From positions 53,295,590 to 53,359,589 of the forward strand of contig OY757921.1 in assembly GCA_963585895.1 (NCBI GenBank): 64,000 bases of DNA. The letters run 5' to 3'. Below the pieces are notes generated by a model, which saw only the letters and a program-made list of their open reading frames with translations, had not been told where the DNA came from and did not search any database. Shown in pieces: positions 38,251 to 49,925 of this stretch (position 1 is the first letter of the stretch; every line of letters begins with the position of its first letter). Made by a program: the position numbers and the translations under genes. This DNA comes from Sepioteuthis lessoniana. Lineage: Eukaryota; Mollusca; Cephalopoda; Myopsida; Loliginidae.

Positions 38251-38422
38251 GCAGGAACAGATTTACTGCTGAACGACTGTTCCCAAACAATCACTTGTAT
38301 GGTCATGAATAAAATCGAGAAAAAACCTGGATGCTCTCAAAATTGTATGTGCTCAGTGAGCGGTGGAAAAAGACAATGTGTTTGTAAAAGAGGTTACCAA
38401 AGGTCTCGTGGAAAATGTACAA
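38251..38422 (+). CDS. Exon 12 (module B): cysteine-rich E segment
   Basis: It starts after tgtgttttag in phase 0 and ends at acaa|gtaagt with one base over. Eight cysteines include NDCSQTITC, GCSQNCMC and RQCVCKRGY. It matches exon 5 in position, phases and the closing CVCK-G motif. The next supported exon is the PAN exon 9.6 kb away; no VWA or EGF follows this module. Confidence 0.87.
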
Positions 38423-38779
38423 GTAAGTTTAAAAGACGAATTTCTTAACTAATCATAAAATGTTTTTGCCTAAAATCTTAATTTAATCTCTTCCCTTTTT
38501 AAATTTTATTTTACGCACTCATGATTTTAACTATACTTGCATAGTAGCTAACTTGAATCTACAAGTTAAGTTTTATAAGAGATTGATGGACTTTATACTC
38601 AATGTAATAAGAGTACTACTCTAACCGGAAATATTTTAGAATATTTCATATGTCTACGTTCTTTTACTTACTAAGATCTTTAATTTAAACAGAACTCAAT
38701 TCAAGGCTGTGTATAAATAAATGATTGAGAAAAACTGATATTATGAATGTTATATACAAGCATCTGCTTCATTTTGCAG

Positions 38780-38862
38780 CAGAAATTATCACAGCATCAA
38801 TACAATCGATCTTTCTCACTATCATTCACGTTATCAAACTCATGGCTTTTGTATTTCACTGA
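38780..38862 (+). other. Candidate alternative terminal exon
   Basis: After cattttgcag the sequence opens with two bases that complete the split codon of exon 12, then reads 26 codons ending in TGA at 38860. The peptide is hydrophobic (IFLTIIHVIKLMAFVF), as for a membrane or anchor tail. No AATAAA was seen close by, so support is weak. Confidence 0.2.
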
Positions 38863-39989
38863 TACACTGTCTACCATATATTCGATGAGATATTGAAAAA
38901 CTTTATTATATGTTTAGTTACAGTATCGATCTTCTTAAAGCATTCAGCGTTCAAAGTTTAATATACACTATTTAAACCAAGTAATGTGCGTGAATATGAA
39001 TAGAGAGAGAAATGAGATATCTTAATTCGATAATTATAGGTTTCTAAAAAAGGTTACAAAATGTTTCAGAGGAAAGTTTTCTTGATCCAGCAACGTTTTT
39101 TAAAAGCATACTTTATTCAAAAACATTTTAAACTGTAAGTATACGTTTCTTTAATGTAAAAAAGAATGACCTTTATCAGAAATTGTAAGATTCTGTTTTA
39201 TTTGCAGTTATATTATCACTCTGAGTAAAAGCCCTAATACAACGCAAATGTTTTTACTTTTTGAATTTGTAATTCATTTATTTTTTCGTTGTTTTGTTTA
39301 CCAAATATCCTTCACACTGAGGGCATCTAGAAAGTAATAAGATTTTTTGTCAAAAAGTGTAATGAAATGGTTCTTTCAATATGGCAACAGTGATTGAAAA
39401 TCAGCTGCCAAATGTTACTTCTTCACCTAGCATTTCCTCCGTAAAACTTTGATCAGATCTGATAATAGTAAACCCATTTATCATATTTACCTGAGCTCAT
39501 GAAATAAACCTGAAGTTTGTTTGTTCAGTTTGTTCTGGAATTTTGCACGAAGTTTGTTCTTGTATTCTATTTTTATGACACTCATAATCAAACGCAAGAA
39601 TAAAAATTCAATATTCTTCAGCTGAATGTAATTTTTGGGAAGTAATCATGAATTGAAAGTTTTCAAATATATCAGCATGGATTTTAATTACTTTCTACAC
39701 TGCAATTTTATGCATAAATCTATTAAATTTACATAATCTTATTAAGTCTCTTTCTTTATCATTGTGACTCTCTCAAATAGTTCTAGACTATATATAAATC
39801 AATATGTGCTTATGTAAAATTCACGTGTACATTAGATTTTAAAATATGGGCAATATAATCTTAATTACACATTATCGTTTGACGACTATTGGACGTGCTC
39901 AAACTAAAAGAAAATTGAATATAGTAGTAAGAGAGTAATATTTATCGCAGCATAAAGTATGGGAGTTCTACATGAGTGTAACTTTTAAT

Positions 39990-40030
<41 letters not shown>
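38863..40030. other. Intron 12, first part
   Basis: AT-rich DNA ending in a TA microsatellite at 39993-40029. No exon seen. Confidence 0.5.
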
Positions 40031-40033
<3 letters not shown>

Positions 40034-40034
40034 T

Positions 40035-40700
40035 GGAGTGACATCCTGGAAATACAGGAATTTTAACAAATATGGATAATACAATGAAAGGAAAATGCCC
40101 TCAGGGTGTCTGTAGCGGGGAGGGAGAATATATCACCCATCATACTTGCTCATACGGTAACGATCTGGATATGTACCCGGCTATAACGTGTGATTGCAGC
40201 AGAAAATTCAACAGCTTGCGAGGATCACGAATCCACAAGGTACGCTGGTGCGAACAATGTAATTCTCCTGCCGGAGAATATAAATCGAATGACGAGCCTA
40301 TGAATCAGGTTTACCCCACAGTATTCACGAGACCATTGCGTCCTGGAGACATTTCTTGCAAGCCAAGAATTTAGTGGCCCAAGGGTAATCAGATAGCTAC
40401 TTGGACAAACTTAGACCAGGAGCTTTCTTTTTGCTCACCACCCATCTTGAGGGCCCATTGATCAACAAATAACATCTTTCAGCAGAATTATATATGACGT
40501 TTGCCTTTAATGCTTTTGGGCACTAACGCATAAATGTAAGAAAACGAACCGAATAGATAACGGATATAGAAAGGATTTCATCATGAATTATATACACGCG
40601 GAACCACCTTTCTCGTGTGATTACGCAAAATCAAGAAACGGTTGCTATGACATCAACGGCCGTAAGGAAACGCGTTTTTAAATCACAAACTTCACCCAAA
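40035..40700 (+). mobile_element. 5' fragment of a non-LTR retrotransposon with a zinc-finger-like N-terminus
   Basis: The open frame 40072-40374 has CDCSRKF-x6-GSRIHKVRWC, a C2H2-like finger as found at the N-terminus of R2/NeSL-type LINEs. After the stop at 40374 further family-like frames (WPKGNQIATW, EPPFSCDYAK) continue broken to about 40700. The clade is uncertain. No RT domain remains. Confidence 0.5.
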
Positions 40701-40782
40701 TGAAGATGAATGAACGTCCAATGTAATGTCTGCTTTTAGTTGATCTTGTGAATATATAGATATATATTTCTTTTAAATACCC

Positions 40783-40925
40783 TGTCCGGTGGCAAAAGCT
40801 GCTTGGTAGCGCAAAAAGTGGCAGTACCACCTTGAGCTACCGAAACTGTGTTATCACCCTGGTTGGCGGCTGATGAGGTTGGGGTATCACATGTACTTTC
40901 ACTCGTTGTATGATGAAAAAAAATA
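40783..40925. repeat. Short dispersed repeat, copy 1
   Basis: The segment with gagctaccgaaactgtgttatc and ending gttgtatgatgaaaaa matches the inverted copy at 56966-57046. Probably SINE-like; a clear tRNA part was not proven. Confidence 0.5.
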
Positions 40926-41790
40926 TTGTAAAATGAACGTAATGTTATAAAATTTTAAGTCCAAAATTGCTCAAATGCTAATAGAGAAGAATAAAATCTA
41001 AAATGAAAGAATTGTTTTTTCACTTTCCCGTATCAATATCTTTTAATTTTGGGGAAAACATTAGCTAGAATACACGAAATGCACCTCTGAAGAGGGATGA
41101 GACCCTGCTAATGTGGCTCCCTGATGGTGACCCATATTGCTTAAGGACGAGATCCAGGTGGCTGAGCTGTCCGTAACCCTGCAACCAAAGTGGCTGCGTG
41201 ACCACTTTGTCCCTTACTTTCCTTGACAGGTGGTTGGAGAGTCCCGATCTAACAATAAGCTAATTATGTCAAGCCCTACCAACTCTATGATTGTTCCGAC
41301 AGTATTCTTCAAATTAATCTTGTTATAAAATGACACCCAACTCTATTTCATCTACAAGTTGCTCGAAGATGGAGGCTGCGGGTCAATTTCGCTGTGATAG
41401 CAATACTTGAAACCTTCTAAACAGTTTGCAAAAAAATGATGACTGTTCAATGGAATTGTTGGTGTTGAGTAGCAATACTTAAAAAAATTATCTACGTCCA
41501 AACAAATGAATAATGACGAATAGAACTTTTTGTGTTAGCAAAACCTAAAATCATTTAGTATTCTGGGTAAGACATTAAACTGCATTTGATGATAAGGATT
41601 CTCTCTTGAAATTTTCAGAATGTTGATAACCCCTTCATTACCATTTTTTAAGGTCCTCTGGACCCAAAGTTGTCGCACTTGTTAGGGTCCTATCTATGGG
41701 TCACATAGAATTATTCATTCTTTTACCAGGGATTATGTGGGACCTTACAGCTATGTTCGTATTTTATTTGAATACTTGATAGAATTCTCC
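40926..41790. other. Intronic stretch without recognised gene
   Basis: Moderate GC near 41090-41280 suggests further mobile DNA, but I could not assign it. Confidence 0.4.
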
Positions 41791-42860
41791 ATCATCAAGT
41801 CAAGCGAGCAGCACGGAGTTTACTGACTCTCCCTTGCCATCTATATCTATTATTCGTCTCTCCCACCAGGTCTTCTAGGCTGCATCTTGTGTCTGCATAG
41901 AGCTAATATTAGTCCTTGCAGGTCGGCCAACACTGGCACATCCATGTGCAGGAGTCTATAAGAAAACGTCTAATCTCGTGTGGCAGCGCTCTGCATATCG
42001 TTCGTCTTACTCGAATAGATTGTGAAAACGGTAGCAAGTGGCTGTACAGGCGCTGTTTCCTTGGTTGTTTGTCCCGGGATAGTACAAAACAGCGCGCAGA
42101 ATTCTCGTGTAGTTCCTGTTTAGCTTTTTCTCAGAGTGTTTTGTTAGCGTCTACGTGGTGTATTCATATGGACACTGCTACAGTTTGTAAGAAATCTCGT
42201 TTTATTTTATCGGATATATCAGACTTCCATATGATTACTAATCTGTTGATAGCAATCCACGCCATCACTAGACGTATGTTGACATCACTTTCAGGGTGTG
42301 TGTGAACCAGATGCTTTCATTTCCGAGGCTTGCCCCTCAAAGAGGATATTGTGCCGTTTTGTTTTAAGTACATTTACTTTTTTACTTGTATTCACGTAGA
42401 GGCCAATGTTTCCTGCTGCTTACTTTAAGCTATATCTTTGGGATTCTGATTGGACTGGTGTATTTGCAAGAAGCGTTAGGTTGTCTTCGTAGTCTGAATA
42501 AATAAATATAGAACAAATATATCTCCTTGCAAGGCTCTAGCAACTATGTCAAAGTCTGTGTCTCTTCCAGATAAGTAAACCATTGTTTTGTAATCTTGTA
42601 GAAGATCCTCATAGTAGCACGACTTTATTCGGGAAGACCATATACATGTCGTAATTGCTACACATTTCCTTTGTATTGGGAATTGAATGCTTTGGAGAAA
42701 ACTACGAACTGTAATGTAACCCTGAAATTCCTTACTCATTCTCCTTCGATGATTCAACAGATTTTCAGAATCTATGAAGTTGTGAAGCGATTTCCCTAAA
42801 AGTTTTTCTGATGTTTTTTCTAAGAATTTTCTCGATTTTGGGTTCAATACGATTGAGCAT
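41790..42860 (-). mobile_element. RTE-like LINE, strongly decayed 3' fragment
   Basis: The left edge (catcatcaagtcaagcgagcagcacgg) matches the 3' end of the element at 57106-58986, inverted. On the minus strand 42476-42847 gives FDIVARALQGD, matching FDIVAGVLQGD of that element. Stops and frameshifts are abundant. Confidence 0.65.
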
Positions 42861-43920
42861 TATAAACTTTAGCAGCTATAGCAGTCAGAGTTATGCACGT
42901 TCATTCCACGATACATCTCTAGATTTTGATAGATTATCTACCTATGAGGAACACATTCTAATATAAAACTGGAATTTGACAAAGCATCTCTTTTAGGAAA
43001 AGGACACTTTAGTGTAAAACCTACGGTTTATATTAAATCTAATTATGGTTTGGATTGAAGTTTAGTCGATATGAGGGGCTCAGTTCACCGTTTCTTCTGA
43101 CTAGATTTAGATTATGATATTATATACATTCATGTTTACATGAATTCGATATTTAATTCACATTCATCAAGCATTTAGTGGAATTAGAACTCACTAATCA
43201 AAGCAGCAAGATTTTTTGTGTATCAAAATTGTTACATCGTTCAATGAGAAATATCCATTTCCTATCAATATCCACTTTTACCGAATGTTCTACATTAAGA
43301 GCACAAATCTTATTTTCAGTGTTTACTCGCATTTTGACTTTTCAAGAAATTAAACGTTGCTTTTCATAAACCGTTTTCAAAGTTATAATGACAAAAAATC
43401 TAAAGCCATCTTAATATTTAACAATGCACCTTGGTATGATAAGTTTAACTATACAAAAAAATATTTCAAGAAAATGTTACTTAAATCGAGACGCTTTTAA
43501 TATCCTATAAGATTAGACAGAAGACTTTCCCAATCCAATAATAGCAATTAGATTGGTTATAGAATCAACATTGAATAAAATATTTAAAATATGTTTCCTA
43601 AAGTCACAGTTCATACTGATAATTAACTCAAAATTGTTTGAATTACATTAAAATACAGACCACAGAATGATATGGAAATTGCTTTTGAATCAATTTTTTT
43701 CAAAATGATAATAAACACACTTGTTTATTTCTTACTTCTTCTGAAAATCTGAATTTAAAATGGTTCAGAAAGTTTGACAATTCTTATTCTTTTAAATATA
43801 TTTTGCTATTATATTTTTTAATCTTTTAGTTCATCCAATATCATCAAACAACTAGCTTTATCTGTTAATACATAATAATGAGTATCTATCAATGACCAAA
43901 TTGATGTGAAGTAATTTACA

Positions 43921-44042
43921 AGGTGTTTTGCTCAGATGTGGAACAAGGCCGTATGAATGGAACACCCAATGAAACTCAAGCTTACTCGCGAAGGTTTGTC
44001 AGTCTAGCTTGCAAACCATTAGACCACCCAAGGTGCCCGACC
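43921..44042 (-). repeat. tRNA-like SINE fragment
   Basis: On the minus strand it has an A-box-like TGGTCTAATGG and a decayed B-box region. No functional tRNA can be folded from it by eye. Confidence 0.4.
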
Positions 44043-44599
44043 AAATTGATGTGAATTTTTTATAACACGAAAAGAATTAGATTCTTTTTTTTAATTCGAA
44101 TGATTGAAAATTCTTAGAAATAGACCAATTATCAGAATATCAAAGTCATTATAATCTAACTGTATATTAACATAACTGTATTAACTGCAATTGTATTGAT
44201 TGGCATTTTCTGAGAATTTCGTTGAGGAAGAAGAATATCTCGAATAAAAGAGAATTTTTTAATAATAATTGTAAAATTTAGTCATATTCATTCCTAATAT
44301 AATTAAAAGAGCTTTCCTGGTGTAGATTTTTTGTACAACTTATGTAATTAAAATAACTGGTATGAAATATAAGATTGCATAAAATAATATCATTTGTAAA
44401 AAAATAAATAAAATCAGAAAATAACTATTTCAAGTGGAAAGCAGGTTATTGTTAGCGTTACAAATTGTTATTCAAAAAAGGAAAGGATTCAACATAATTC
44501 GTTGAAAAATCCACTATGATTCAGTATTCATTCAGGGCTTGTTTTTGTGAAACGAAGATTACGAAATGGACCATTCAGGACAGGCAGCTATAGTCGCAG

Positions 44600-44880
44600 C
44601 GGAGCACCCGTAGCAGAAGTTCTGGTCAAAGCTTGATGGTGTAGCATTCTGGTTTCTCCTGTGCCTTTTGTCCAATAGTCGATAGTCGATGTGACAGACA
44701 CTAAAGGATTTTTTCAAACAAATCTTGAATCGCTTCTTTAATCCCCTCTATCTCAATGGCCAACGGAGAGCTCTTCGCAAAGTATGATCTTGATAATTCG
44801 TCATCCAGTGGACATGCCCTGCCCACTGTATCTGGGAGTTCAGTAGCAAGTTCCCGCTGCTGGTGACTTTTGCCTTTTCT
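44600..44880 (-). mobile_element. LINE 3' coding fragment
   Basis: Minus-strand translation near 44750-44850 gives IQWAGHVHWM and RRALRW, the C-terminal block usual after RT in many LINEs. Nothing else of the element remains. Confidence 0.5.
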
Positions 44881-45104
44881 AGAACTCCAACATTGGTGAC
44901 GATGTATTAATATTAACAGAAACTACTGTGAAGATAAATGTGTTTACTCCAATTAGATCTCGTAGTATCTTCAGAGAGAATGCTCAATATTTAAGATAAA
45001 GTAATTAAACACGAAATTTTAAATTACTTGCGGCAACTAATAGTTTATCATTTTACAATTTACTAAATCGTTTAAAATTTCTTAAGTACTTATTTTCTTT
45101 TTAG

Positions 45105-45267
45105 TGATGATAACTTCGTTACAAGGGTAATAAAAGATTTGTCTGAACTGGCATTTTGTTCCGATAAATTATTAAACCGTTTTTATGCGCTGGCATTGCA
45201 TTCTGTTGAAAATTTCGGTCGGGCGGACGTTCAAAAATCCATAAAGAAAAATGTTGAATTAAATTAA
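45105..45267 (+). other. Candidate orphan terminal exon
   Basis: A strong acceptor (tattttctttttag) is followed by 53 open codons and TAA, with an AATAAA overlapping the stop region. The peptide (VIKDLSELAFCSDKLLNRF and onward) is helical in style and richer in G/C codons than its surroundings. It enters with one base, so it does not fit the phase of exon 12. It could be from another gene, a retrocopy or chance. Confidence 0.2.
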
Positions 45268-46818
45268 TAAATTATTGAATAATCGATGTTCAATATTTTG
45301 AATATTTCTAATTAATTGATGATGTTTCCAGTCTTTCGATTCATGTTATTCTACAACCACAGAAAATAAAACATTTTCTTCAGTTCACCTTATAATACAC
45401 AAATCTATGGAACATACTTTATTAGATTATCGGCAAACATTTCTTTGATTAAAACACGGTCTACAAAATATTTAATCAAAGCACCCTAAAATTATATTCA
45501 TCTTATACTCTTAAGATGTTACTAATTATATAAAAACATTTTAAAACTATTTGCACAAAACCTACACCAACAAATTCTACGTATTACAGCCAATAAGTAC
45601 CTGGAAGCAAGTCTTATCTCCCAAGGGAGATCAAAAAATATTTACACTGAAGGGGGTTGTATGTGGAAAAATGTTCATAAAAAATAGAGAGGTTGTTTCC
45701 ACAAACTGCACATCACTGATATAAAATACTCTCATAGAAAAAATATTAATAAATTTGTATGACACCTTACAAACGAAAATAAAAACAATTCAACAATATC
45801 ATGGAATTTTTTCAAAATCTGCACAAGCATATATAATTCTAAATCAATGAAGCCTTTGTTTGGAGTATAAGATATCCATTGTAACCATTTCCAATCCACA
45901 AAATCTTTTAAACAAGTCTCTGAAATTCGACACGAAGGTAAACTTTTACTACCCTATTTATCACATTGTGACAAGAAACAATTAAACAACTGGTTTAAAA
46001 TATATAAGTTTAGAGATTTAAAATGTTATCGTTCAATAATTATATGTAGAATCAGGTTCACTGGATTTTCAAACGTTAGCAAAGTCAACAATTGAGACGG
46101 AACACTAAAGCTGCAGGTATGAAAATAACAAAATGACAATACAAATGAATTTTTTTTGTTTTTTTTCTTTTTTGCTTGACACGACACAACTGTAACTAAA
46201 ACGTTATGGATTTTTTCTTAATCTAAAGTCTATAAATATACGTTTATTAAGCATATCATTTTGTAGTATCTTTTTTTAGTGAGGTAAATCCAATTCGTTT
46301 TATGTTTTACGCTTTCTATATGCCACTCATCATTTGCTATATTCTTTAGAATGTATAATTTTCAATCTAGTATTTGTCTCTCGCCATCACTGAACCTAGT
46401 GTCCGAAAGCAAGATGTCAATCACAATTAGGACGAAAAATGTTCACACATGGGTGTTGGGAATCTTTGTAAAGCGTAACTTTTTCACTTAGTTACCGACA
46501 GAGGACAAACTTCTCCTTATTTGGGGTTAGACTCAATTTAGCAATTTCTTCATTGGCTCATAAACCATGTCACATCTTTCTCATTTGAAACCGTTCAAGA
46601 GGGTGATTAGAACAGCAATAATTAAATGAGTGGTATCATTCTGTGATCACATATATGGTTTTTCCCTTTCTTATTATTTGCTCGTCATCATCTTTTAATC
46701 ACGCCAAATAGTTTGATGATCTCATTTGTGAGAAAATAACAGTCACGAAACGCCTTTGACTCTGTGGATACGTAATTCAAACTTAGATCGATCTGTTTCC
46801 CTTTCCTCTCGCTATCTG

Positions 46819-46820
<2 letters not shown>
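45268..46820. other. Intronic AT-rich stretch
   Basis: No gene or clear repeat recognised. Confidence 0.45.

Positions 46821-46888
<68 letters not shown>
46821..46888. repeat. TA microsatellite at an RTE 3' end
   Basis: Long (TA)n touching the 3' end of the RTE-like fragment at 46889. Confidence 0.95.
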
Positions 46889-46891
<3 letters not shown>

Positions 46892-48024
46892 TCACGTTAC
46901 GCCATCAGCACGGATATCCCTGACCCTCTCTCGCCAACCCTCTCTATCGTCCATTGCTTCCGGCAGGTCTTCAGAGCTACATCGATATCGGCACAGAGCT
47001 GCTGTATGCAGGTTCTTGCTGGTCGTCCTGCCTTTGCCCATAAAAAGGGGTCCACAGGATTACATCAATTATGAGTCCGTTCTTACTTCTCCAGCAGTGT
47101 CCTGCATGTCGGGTTCGTTTAACTTTCATCGTTTTCTTGATGGGTGGTAGGTGGCTGTACAGCTGCTTCTTTGTTGGGTGCTGCCTCCATGACTTGTTCA
47201 ATATTTCTCGCGGCATTCTTCCGTACTTGTCGTCAAGCTTTTTCTCCATATGTTTAGTTAGCGTCAACGTTGTGCATCCATATAGCAGCATCGACACGAA
47301 TGCTGCTTGGAAGAAACTGCGTTTTATTTTATCGGTCAGGGGTGACTTCCATAGGACCGATAGCCAATCGTTGATGTCCATGCCTTTGCTAGTCGCGTAT
47401 TGATGGCTGTCTCGGTTGATGAGACACTGCTTCCTAGGTAGGTGAACTTATCTACTAATTTCAGAGAGCTACATTTTAGTGTGGAGATGTCGCCTCTTTG
47501 ATTAAAGCACATATATTCCGTCTTGTGTGCATTGACATGGAGTCCGGTGCCTGCAGCTGCTCGTTCCAGACAATGTAGCAGGGTCTCGGCTTGGGCGGGT
47601 GCATTTGTCAGAAGTTCTATGTCAAGGGCGTAGTCGCCGTCTGTAATTGTTTGTGTGGGGTACCTTCTGTTTCTTTCCTTTGTTAGCTTGATACCGTTTT
47701 CTTTCATTAAATCAATAGATGTTCTAAGCACGTAGTCTAGACAGATGATAAAGAGGTAAGGGGCTTATGTGTCTCCTTAAAGTACACCTGCTACAATATT
47801 GAAGTAGTTTGTGTCTCCATCAGGAGAACGAACTTTTACTTTTGTTTCTACATAGCCTCATTATGGCTGCGACGGTTTCTTTTGGTACACCATAGGCGAG
47901 TAGAATTTGCTCCATCTTTCCTCAGTGAATGGAGTCAAAGGCTTTAGTAAAATCGACAAATAACATTGTTGCCTCTAGGTTTGTTTGTTTTTTGCACGTA
48001 TACCTTCAAGAATTCGATGGATGT
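46889..48024 (-). mobile_element. RTE-like LINE, 5'-truncated copy
   Basis: Minus-strand frames 47336-47731 and 46977-47381 match the element at 57106-58986: LERAAAGTGLHVNAHKTEYM, KLVDKFTYLGSSV and SFFQAAFVSMLLYGCTT. The catalytic box reads DYALDI instead of DYADDI, so a key Asp is lost. Homology at the 5' end stops near 48024, only 34 nt before exon 13. Confidence 0.8.
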
Positions 48025-48058
48025 GACTTATATGTTTCCTTTATCTATTCTTATTCAG

Positions 48059-48298
48059 ATCCAACAGTCTTAAGAAAGTTCGCTCGAGTCTTTGTGGCTT
48101 TCTTACGGGAAACACCATTGCTAAAACTCCATGGCAAATTTCCGGAAATTTGTGCTCAACGTTGCCTAAAAGATAAAACATGTAAATCATTTAACTTCAA
48201 TAAACTAGAAGAAAGTTGTGAGCTATTTTCTGTTAACGCTGAAGATAGAACTTTGGAGTCCAGAAATTACAGATTTGATGAATATTACCAGCTCATTG
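48059..48298 (+). CDS. Exon 13: PAN/apple-like domain
   Basis: It starts after ctattcttattcag with two bases and ends at attg|gtaagt with one base over, so it is a symmetric phase-1 exon. Cysteines in PEICAQRCLKDKTCKSF and ESCELF follow the PAN_1 pattern, in which C-x3-C and C-x3-F lead to a later C-x-L-F. PAN domains bind proteins or carbohydrates in secreted proteins. It joins exon 12 through an Asn codon. Confidence 0.85.
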
Positions 48299-49400
48299 GT
48301 AAGTATTATTGATCCATGGATTTTAAATTAATATAAAAACAGGAAATTTATATTCTACTAATGTTTGAAATATTTTCTTTAACTGGACGAAACTTTGCCT
48401 TTTCTATCATTTTTAGGCTCCCTAGATATGTATGTCTTTAAAGTCACAAAAAGGCGAATAGGCAATTACCATTCAAGCAAACCAAAAATATATATCCAGA
48501 AATACATAATTTGAGGAGTGATAAGTGTTGATAATAAACTGTTAGTATTGTTATAAACAATGTCAGGCCGCTGAAAGAAAGACAATTAAAATTAGGGAAA
48601 GGAACAGGTTTATTTTAATATTGCTGAAATCACAAAAAAGTAAACTATTTCAGATGGTAGGATCTCATTGCGTTTGTTTAATGTTATGAGTGAAACATGC
48701 TGCCACTTGTTCCTAGATGTTTAAGCATGGATACTGAAAGAATCTGACACTTGTTTAAGTTTTATTTTCCAACTTCTTGTTTTTTGTAGTTTCCACACAC
48801 ACACACACACACACACACACAGGCGCACACGTACATACTCAGTTATGTGGTATTGGTCTTCAGTTGCATATAATATCAATCATGTTCTACTTGTGCATGA
48901 TAATTGAATGCAAAAGTCTGAAACTTAAATCAAACTGTAATCATTTAGCATAATTGCAAATTGAAACCCGATTATGAAAGGAGAAAATATCGCAGTGAAT
49001 CACAGGTACTAATGTTAGTATATATATATATATATATATATACAAACTCATAAAATTACTGTCAGTCTATTAAAGCGTCGATTAACTGACAAGCATCATA
49101 AATTTTCAGAAATCAGAAAGAAGTCAACATCCAATTAATGGAGCATATATGATTATAATAATGAGAAGAATATCAATACATTGATGAGAGAATAAACATT
49201 AGTCCCATTTGACTGTTATCATAACAATGATATGTTAATTCCTTTTAGAGCATTATCACATACGTTTCTATTCTTTTACTCCGTTAATTTAGACACCAAA
49301 ATACCTCCACTACCTTAATTTGAATTTTGTGAACTCATGTAAGCCATAATTATGAACGTACAAAATCTTAACTCATCATTTTTTTTCGTCTTATTCAAAG
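48299..49400. other. Intron 13
   Basis: AT-rich, with a CA tract at 48794-48820 and a short TA tract near 49018-49042. No exon seen. Confidence 0.5.
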
Positions 49401-49616
49401 GCCACAAAGAGATTTTTATCCATGGAGCAGAAATATTAGCTTCTACGAATTTACAAAGTTATGAAGGTGTAAAAACCTTTCCTGACTGCAAGAATAAATG
49501 CCAGAAATATGGATGTAAAAGGTTGGAATATTCCCGAAAAGAAGCCACATGTCGCATAACAAAATCAACCAAAGAATCTTTTGAGCTAATGGGCAATGTC
49601 CAATGGAGTTATTATG
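49401..49616 (+). CDS. Exon 14: second PAN/apple-like domain
   Basis: It starts after cttattcaaag with two bases (Gly codon) and ends at tatg|gtaaga with one base over. The pattern FPDCKNKCQKYGCKRLEYSRKEATC is PAN-like. It is the last host exon I can support; the protein is still open at its end, so the gene continues beyond the window or beyond a large intron. Confidence 0.85.
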
Positions 49617-49769
49617 GTAAGAATCAGAAAAATATTATCTGAAACCTATTAAATAATTTTAAAAAAAATCATTATAGGGATTAATTGGTTTCCTTTTGTT
49701 TCCTTGCTTGATGGTATATCAAACATCGTGGGTTATCTAAAGACAAAGCCATCCTTGTCAAAGAACGGC

Positions 49770-49925
49770 AGTGGTATTATTTAACCCATACCAAGAGAGG
49801 TTAGGGGGTTCATAGCTTTCCCAAGGGTTCGAAAGTGAACGTAATAGCGTAACAAGAATTCGAACGAGATTACTCCTGTGTCGCAGTCCAGCACTTTAGC
49901 CTTTACGCAACAGGGAGTATCTTGA
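49770..49925 (-). repeat. tRNA-derived SINE-like repeat
   Basis: On the minus strand an A-box-like block lies near 49905 and a B-box-like GTTCGAATTC near 49860. The body includes ttcatagctttcccaagggt, shared with 8370-8560. Confidence 0.55.
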
